Of a DNA stretch of 10,110 nt, positions 6,351 to 10,110 are shown piece by piece (positions within the stretch are counted from its first letter, which is position 1; every line of letters begins with the position of its first letter). A program made the position numbers and the translations under genes. This stretch comes from JBFGCT01 sp041581055 (lineage in GTDB: Bacteria > Actinomycetota > Acidimicrobiia > Acidimicrobiales > Ilumatobacteraceae), in NCBI GenBank assembly GCA_041581055.1, contig JBFGCT010000151.1, positions 1-10,110 on the forward strand. The letters are read 5' to 3'. Under the pieces are notes generated by a model. It saw only the letters and a list, made by a program, of their open reading frames with translations, made no database searches and had not been told where the DNA came from.

Positions 6351-7237
6351 GCGTGCTTCGTCAGCTCGAGCTGGGCGCGCACCTCGTCGGGGCCGAGCAC
6401 GCCGATGTTCATCCCGTCGAGGATCCGCACCGCCCGCTCGACCAGTTCGGCGTTCGACGCCAGCTCCCCGCGCGACAGGTACAGGTTGTCCTCCAGCCCG
6501 ACGCGCACGTTGCCGCCGGCGATCGCCGCCAGCGCCACGTACGGGAGCTGCTCGCGGCCGATCGAGAACGCGCTGAACGTCCAGTGGTCGGGGATGTTGT
6601 TGACCATCGCCATGAACGTGTTGAGGTCGGCCGGGGCGCCCCACGGGATCCCCATGCAGAGCTGGACCATCACCGGATCGGCGAGCGCGCCCGCCTCGAC
6701 GAGCGCCTTGGCCTGCGCCAGATGGCCGGTGTCGAACACCTCGACCTCGGGCCGCACGCCGAGCGCCGTGATCTGCCGCGCCATCTCGTGCAGGGTGTTC
6801 GTCGTGTTGGTCATCACGTAGTCGCCCTCGCCGAAGTTCATCGTCCCGCAGTCGAGCGTGCAGATCTCGGGCCGCAGCTTGGTCACGTGCTCCAGGCGCT
6901 CGCTCGCGCCCGCCAGGTCGGTCCCCACCTCGTCGAGCGGGAGCGGACGCTCGACCGACCCGAGCGTGATGTCGCCGCCCATCCCGGTCGTCAGGTTGAG
7001 CACGACGTCGGTGTCGGACGACCGCACCCGGTCGACCACCTCGGCGTAGTAGTCGAACGCCCGCGCCGGCGCGCCGGAGATCGGGTCGCGGACGTGGATG
7101 TGAGTGATCGCCGCACCCGCCTTCGCCGCCGCGACGCAGTCGTTGGCGATCTGCTCGGGCGTGAACGGGACCTTGTCGGACTTGCCGACCGTGTCGCCGC
7201 TGCCGGTGACCGCGCACGTGATGAAGACCGATGTCAT
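6347..7237 (-). CDS. cdhC: DUF849 beta-keto acid cleavage enzyme, probably dehydrocarnitine-specific
   Basis: This 296-residue TIM-barrel zinc enzyme belongs to the BKACE family, which transfers the acyl part of a beta-keto acid to acetyl-CoA, releasing acetoacetate. The zinc motif HIHVRD places ligands at H46 and H48. R245, E249 and D250 in RVGLED match the spacing of the catalytic Arg, third zinc ligand and Asp of the founding enzyme Kce as I recall it. Specificity is inferred from context: with 3-dehydrocarnitine the products would be betainyl-CoA and acetoacetate, as for CdhC of Pseudomonas. The ATG overlaps the upstream dioxygenase stop (ATGA), is preceded by GGAGG 8 nt away, and its own stop overlaps the dehydrogenase GTG. 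This coupling supports a three-step pathway. Other beta-keto substrates cannot be excluded. Confidence 0.88.
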   Translation of the reverse strand: MTSVFITCAVTGSGDTVGKSDKVPFTPEQIANDCVAAAKAGAAITHIHVRDPISGAPARAFDYYAEVVDRVRSSDTDVVLNLTTGMGGDITLGSVERPLPLDEVGTDLAGASERLEHVTKLRPEICTLDCGTMNFGEGDYVMTNTTNTLHEMARQITALGVRPEVEVFDTGHLAQAKALVEAGALADPVMVQLCMGIPWGAPADLNTFMAMVNNIPDHWTFSAFSIGREQLPYVALAAIAGGNVRVGLEDNLYLSRGELASNAELVERAVRILDGMNIGVLGPDEVRAQLELTKHA

Positions 7238-8460
7238 GAGGGAACCTCCGTCGAGTTCGATGTCGGCCGCCGCAGGACCCGCAACCGCGAGAAGACATCG
7301 TCGTGGTCGATGTAGCAGCCGCGCAGCCGGCGCGACCCGCCACCGGGGTCGAACGCGTCGCGCCCGTGCAGCACTCGGCGGTTGTCGAACCCGACGACGT
7401 CGCCAGGCGCGAACGGGTAGCGCATCATCAACCGCGGATCGTGCGCCACGCGCGAGAACGTGCGCATCGCCTCGTACGCCCGCGGCACGTCGGCCGGGTC
7501 CATGTGGGGCGCGAGCCGGACGGGGTAGAACGCCCGCAGCGTCAACGGCGAGCGGGCCGCGCCGTGGTCGATGATCGGCCCGATCCACCGATGATCGCCG
7601 TCGCGGGCGCGGTTGGCGAACACCCACTCCAACGTCGTCAGCGCGGCGTACGCCGCCGGGTGCTCGCGCCGGAGCACGTCGACGACTGCCAGCCCGTCGG
7701 TCATCCGCGACGCGCCGCCGTCGACGGTGTTCGTGACGCAGTGCAGGATCTGAAAGCCCGGCGGCGTCTCCCTCGTCGGGAGGTCGGCGTGCTGCCCGAG
7801 CCCCGCGCCGGTGTTCGCCGTCGAGTCCGGCTCGATGATCGCCTCGACCGTGAAGACATCGCCGAAGTTGCTCCCCCGCACCGGGCCGATGCGGCGGGCG
7901 AGTTGGGCGAGGAAGTCGTCCGCCGCCGGCGTCGATCGCAGGCGGGCCAGCCCCCACGTGCACATCGCGGTGAGCCAGCCCTCGAGCACAGCCGGGTCGT
8001 CGAGCACCGCCGCGCCATCGAACGACGGCGGCTCCTGGATGTCGGCCGCGGTCCAGACCCGAGGCTCGCCGATCGACGCCGCCGGGAGATGCCCGCCGGT
8101 GGCGATCTCCCGCAGCCAGCCGGGATGGACGCCCGACGTCTGGCCGTCGGCCCAGGTCAGCCGGAGGCCGCCGCGCTCGTCGACCTCGGCGCCCGCGAGC
8201 ACGTCAGGTCGGGGCAGCGCACCTGGGTCGGTGGTGCCCTCCCGCGTCAGCGGGTCGATCGACCGGGTGCTCTCGTACAGCCACAGCGCGTGGCACTCGA
8301 TCGACGCCCCGTCGGGCCAGCGCACCGTGACGGTCGGCGCGGTGAAGGACACCTCGCCGACCGGGACCCACGGGTGGTCGGCGAAGTCGGGCGTGATCGG
8401 CCGATCGACCGGGGCAACCTGCTGCTCGCGCTGTGCTACCACGCCGCTCCCCCACGCCAT
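7234..8460 (-). CDS. Gamma-butyrobetaine dioxygenase-like 2OG-Fe(II) oxygenase
   Basis: This 408-residue protein combines an N-terminal DUF971/GBBH-like domain (about 38-115) with a C-terminal TauD/TfdA oxygenase domain. Iron ligands are H224 and D226 (GQHADLP) and H365 (LHGRDAF); R377 in GGSRRLRGCYID is the likely 2-oxoglutarate anchor. The expected reaction is gamma-butyrobetaine + 2OG + O2 to L-carnitine, succinate and CO2, feeding the dehydrogenase two genes on. Trimethyllysine dioxygenase is a close relative, but the neighbours favour butyrobetaine. The N-domain zinc site of known enzymes seems lost: the WLRDNC-type cysteine cluster is ALWLYESTRS here, and the later His position is Gln (ADGQTSG). 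The start is uncertain: the ATG at 8460 has no Shine-Dalgarno sequence, while an inner GTG at 8442 follows GGGGGAG. Confidence 0.82.
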   Translation of the reverse strand: MAWGSGVVAQREQQVAPVDRPITPDFADHPWVPVGEVSFTAPTVTVRWPDGASIECHALWLYESTRSIDPLTREGTTDPGALPRPDVLAGAEVDERGGLRLTWADGQTSGVHPGWLREIATGGHLPAASIGEPRVWTAADIQEPPSFDGAAVLDDPAVLEGWLTAMCTWGLARLRSTPAADDFLAQLARRIGPVRGSNFGDVFTVEAIIEPDSTANTGAGLGQHADLPTRETPPGFQILHCVTNTVDGGASRMTDGLAVVDVLRREHPAAYAALTTLEWVFANRARDGDHRWIGPIIDHGAARSPLTLRAFYPVRLAPHMDPADVPRAYEAMRTFSRVAHDPRLMMRYPFAPGDVVGFDNRRVLHGRDAFDPGGGSRRLRGCYIDHDDVFSRLRVLRRPTSNSTEVPS

Positions 8461-8498
8461 CCGAGTGACCAGTCAGCGAACTCTAACGCTCCGTCGAC
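8461..8498 (-). promoter_or_regulatory. 38-bp gap with possible internal promoter and small palindrome
   Basis: On the minus strand TAGAGT (8485-8480) fits TANNNT and would start a transcript about 13 nt before the ATG at 8460. The gap also holds TGAC-CA-GTCA (8466-8475), a short interrupted palindrome that would lie on the start point. Together they hint that the carnitine genes can be expressed separately from the hydroxylase gene upstream. Both motifs are short enough to arise by chance. Confidence 0.3.
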
Positions 8499-9200
8499 TC
8501 ACCGTGCGAGTGTCCGTGCGGTCTCGCTCGCCGGCACGTCGGAGGTGTCGGCCGGGTAGGTCCGCAAGAGACGGTCGCCGAGATTCGACGTCACACCGAG
8601 CCAGTAGTTCTCGTTGCGATAGTGGTGCCGGCGGTGGTTGCGGGCGAGCCGGCGGTAGTAGCGCGTGCGCGGGCGGTAGCGGGTGTGGACGAACAGGTGC
8701 GTCCACTCGTAGTGCCCGAGCGCGAGCACGGCGACGAGCAGCGCCGTCAGGTAGGGGGCGAGCAGACCTTGGCCGCCGACGACGATGCCGAACAACGCGG
8801 CCGCCGGGACCGACCACGCCGCCGTGCCGATCGCGATCAGCGCCGAGAAGACCGCCGCGTCGATCCCCCGCAGCAGGAGCCACTCGACCGCGGGCGGGTC
8901 GAGGTGGTGCTCCCGGTGGCCGGAGCCCGTCCCCAGCCGGCGGCTCGTCCACGCGTCCTCCGGGGCGTGCAGCAGGACCAGGTGGAGAAACCATTCGACC
9001 GGGCCGACGAGCACCGCGGTCACCGCGATCACGAGCAGATCGGCCCACGACCATCGGCCGACGGACAACCGGGCGACGGCGACGACGATCACCACGGCCG
9101 TGATCACCCGCGGCGACGGCCGGCCGAAGAACACCCGCGCGATCTCGCGCTTGGTGCCGAGATCGTTGGAGCGAAGTCCCCGTTCGGTCGTCGTCGCCAC
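8499..9200 (-). CDS. Membrane fatty acid hydroxylase / sterol desaturase family protein
   Basis: This 233-residue integral membrane protein carries the histidine clusters of the di-iron hydroxylase superfamily: H73-x4-H78, H95-x2-HH99, H163-x4-H168-x3-H172 and H189-x2-HH193. These would bind two irons on the cytosolic face and hydroxylate or desaturate a lipid. Hydrophobic segments lie near 31-46, 52-72, 113-128 and 132-161. The substrate (fatty acid, sterol-like lipid or carotenoid) cannot be read from sequence. The start is GTG, with TAGGAT ending 6 nt upstream and no Shine-Dalgarno sequence, so the mRNA is probably leaderless. The dioxygenase gene begins 38 bp past its stop on the same strand; a link with carnitine metabolism is possible but unproven. 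Confidence 0.85.
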   Translation of the reverse strand: MATTTERGLRSNDLGTKREIARVFFGRPSPRVITAVVIVVAVARLSVGRWSWADLLVIAVTAVLVGPVEWFLHLVLLHAPEDAWTSRRLGTGSGHREHHLDPPAVEWLLLRGIDAAVFSALIAIGTAAWSVPAAALFGIVVGGQGLLAPYLTALLVAVLALGHYEWTHLFVHTRYRPRTRYYRRLARNHRRHHYRNENYWLGVTSNLGDRLLRTYPADTSDVPASETARTLAR

Positions 9201-9206
9201 GACCCG

Positions 9207-9212
9207 ATCCTA
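9207..9212 (-). promoter_or_regulatory. -10 box of the membrane hydroxylase gene, leaderless
   Basis: Minus-strand TAGGAT is a good TANNNT match, and 6 nt separate it from the GTG at 9200, so transcription should begin on the start codon. No convincing -35 element is seen. It stands back-to-back with the -10 box of the FrhB-like gene 48 bp away. Confidence 0.6.
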
Positions 9213-9260
9213 CGGAACCGGGCAACCGCCGGCCATGCGGCCCCCGGGGCCCGCCGCGCG

Positions 9261-9266
9261 TACAGT
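9261..9266 (+). promoter_or_regulatory. -10 box of the FrhB-like gene, leaderless
   Basis: TACAGT fits TANNNT and lies 7 nt before the ATG at 9274. No Shine-Dalgarno sequence is present, so the transcript is probably leaderless. It shares the 73-bp region 9201-9273 with the divergent hydroxylase promoter. Confidence 0.6.
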
Positions 9267-9273
9267 CGGGCCG

Positions 9274-10110
9274 ATGACGACGCTCGAAGCCGAGACCCCA
9301 GCCAAGGCCGGCCGCTGGACCGCGCAGTGGAAAGAGCTCTACGCCGAGGTGATCACGACCGGGCTGTGCACCGGCTGCGCCGGATGCGTCGTCACCTGCC
9401 CGCACGACGTGATCGGCTACGAGCACGAGGAGGGCAAGTACATCCCGTTCCACCTCGAGGAGGAGCTCGGCCTCGACGACTGCGTCCACGGCGTCAAGGG
9501 CTGCACGACCTGCACCCGCGCCTGCCCCCGCTTCCGGGCGTGGGAGCCGGCGGCCGACCTGCACCTGTTCGGCCGGGTCCGCGAGCCCGACGAGATGGCC
9601 GGCATCTGGCGCCAGCTCTACCTCACGCGGGCGAGCGACGAGATGGTCCACAAGATGGGCCAGGACGGCGGCCTCGTCTCGGCGATGCTGATCTGGCTGC
9701 GCGAGCACGACTACATCGACGGCGCGCTCGTCAGCGGCGTCGAGGAGGACGACGCGTGGAAGGCCAAGCCGGTGGTCGTCGAGTCGAAGGAGGAGATCCT
9801 GGCCACCGCCGGCAGCCGCTACACGTACTGCGCCAACCCGCTCGCCCTCCCCGAGGCGAAGGCGCGCGGCATGGATCGCCTGGCGCTGGTCGGCATGGGC
9901 TGCCAGACCTCGTCGCCGCCGGTGATGTGGGACCGCAAGGCGGGCAAGGTCTCCAAGCCGTTCCTGTTCAACATCGGGCTGCTCTGCTCCAAGACGTTCG
10001 ACGACGCGATCTTCGCCGAGCTGTTCGAGGCCAAGTACGGCCTCAAGAAGCAGGACATGCTGAAGATGAACATCAAGGGCGTGTTCCAGATCTGGATGAA
10101 GGACGGCAGC
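9274..10110 (+). CDS. FrhB-like coenzyme F420 hydrogenase/dehydrogenase beta-subunit family protein, 5' part
   Basis: The reading frame stays open for 279 residues to the window edge, so the C-terminus is missing. Two four-cysteine clusters typical of [4Fe-4S] ferredoxin domains come first: C32-x2-C35-x2-C38-x3-C42-P and C70-x6-C77-x2-C80-x3-C84-P. The FrhB family core follows: GQDGGLVSAML (129-139), AGSRYTYCANPLAL (179-192) and LVGMGCQTSSP (205-215). FrhB proteins bind FAD and pass electrons between iron-sulfur centres and F420 (or a ferredoxin), so a soluble F420-linked oxidoreductase subunit is the best guess. The second cluster's wider C70-x6-C77 gap is unlike a standard ferredoxin motif. 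The start is set by ATG at 9274 with TACAGT just upstream. Its partner subunit is not seen. Confidence 0.85.
   Translation, partial: MTTLEAETPAKAGRWTAQWKELYAEVITTGLCTGCAGCVVTCPHDVIGYEHEEGKYIPFHLEEELGLDDCVHGVKGCTTCTRACPRFRAWEPAADLHLFGRVREPDEMAGIWRQLYLTRASDEMVHKMGQDGGLVSAMLIWLREHDYIDGALVSGVEEDDAWKAKPVVVESKEEILATAGSRYTYCANPLALPEAKARGMDRLALVGMGCQTSSPPVMWDRKAGKVSKPFLFNIGLLCSKTFDDAIFAELFEAKYGLKKQDMLKMNIKGVFQIWMKDGS

Noticed and set aside
6351..7343. N-terminal extension of the carnitine dehydrogenase frame to an ATG at 7343
   Set aside because: It runs out of frame through the whole DUF849 gene and has Arg/Gly/Ala-rich shadow composition.
7238..7963. N-terminal extension of the DUF849 frame past its ATG at 7237
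   Set aside because: The family start MTSVFITCAVTG matches 7237, which has GGAGG upstream and an ATGA overlap; the extension is out of frame inside the dioxygenase gene.
8473..9708. 411-residue minus-strand frame across the hydroxylase and FrhB-like genes
   Set aside because: It covers two genes with clear motifs in other frames and crosses the divergent promoter region.
1..10110. CRISPR array, tRNA/rRNA, insertion sequence or prophage
   Set aside because: No regularly spaced repeats, no tRNA-like cloverleaf and no transposase or phage protein were seen; the two hairpins are isolated and differ in sequence.

Overview
The window is GC-rich, gene-dense bacterial DNA. High third-position GC, leaderless-type promoters (a TANNNT box about 6-7 nt before the start codon), a predicted F420-type FrhB-like protein, a FadE-like acyl-CoA dehydrogenase and GlnR-like boxes all point to Actinomycetota. 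My best guess is an acidimicrobiial (Ilumatobacter-like) lineage; this is an inference, since no marker gene is present.

Layout. (1) 1-1338: a FadE-type acyl-CoA dehydrogenase on the minus strand. It is followed by a 20-bp direct repeat, one copy of which encodes the enzyme's C-terminus, and a perfect 17-bp-arm hairpin. (2) 1339-1663: a divergent control region with a 12-bp palindrome and a well-formed tandem GlnR-like box. (3) 1664-5212: two consecutive ammonium transporter + PII cassettes (amt1-glnK1, amt2-glnK2). Each amt has a GAAAC-based box with a 22-bp period upstream, on opposite strands. (4) 5240-5285: a 13-bp-arm hairpin between convergent genes. (5) 5289-9200, minus strand: a membrane di-iron hydroxylase-like gene, then a tightly overlapping trio: gamma-butyrobetaine dioxygenase-like, DUF849 beta-keto acid cleavage enzyme, L-carnitine dehydrogenase. 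(6) 9201-9273: back-to-back leaderless promoters. (7) 9274-10110: the 5' part of an FrhB-like iron-sulfur protein that runs off the window.

How the genes work together. The Amt proteins would import ammonium and the GlnK proteins would gate them according to cell nitrogen status; the shared boxes suggest joint induction in nitrogen limitation. The minus-strand trio reads as a route from gamma-butyrobetaine through L-carnitine and 3-dehydrocarnitine to betainyl-CoA and acetoacetate. A betainyl-CoA thioesterase, a transporter and a regulator are not seen. I found no RNA gene, CRISPR array, insertion sequence or phage gene. No wholly new system is evident; the most notable items are the paired GlnR-like boxes, the duplicated amt-glnK unit and the actinobacterial carnitine cluster.
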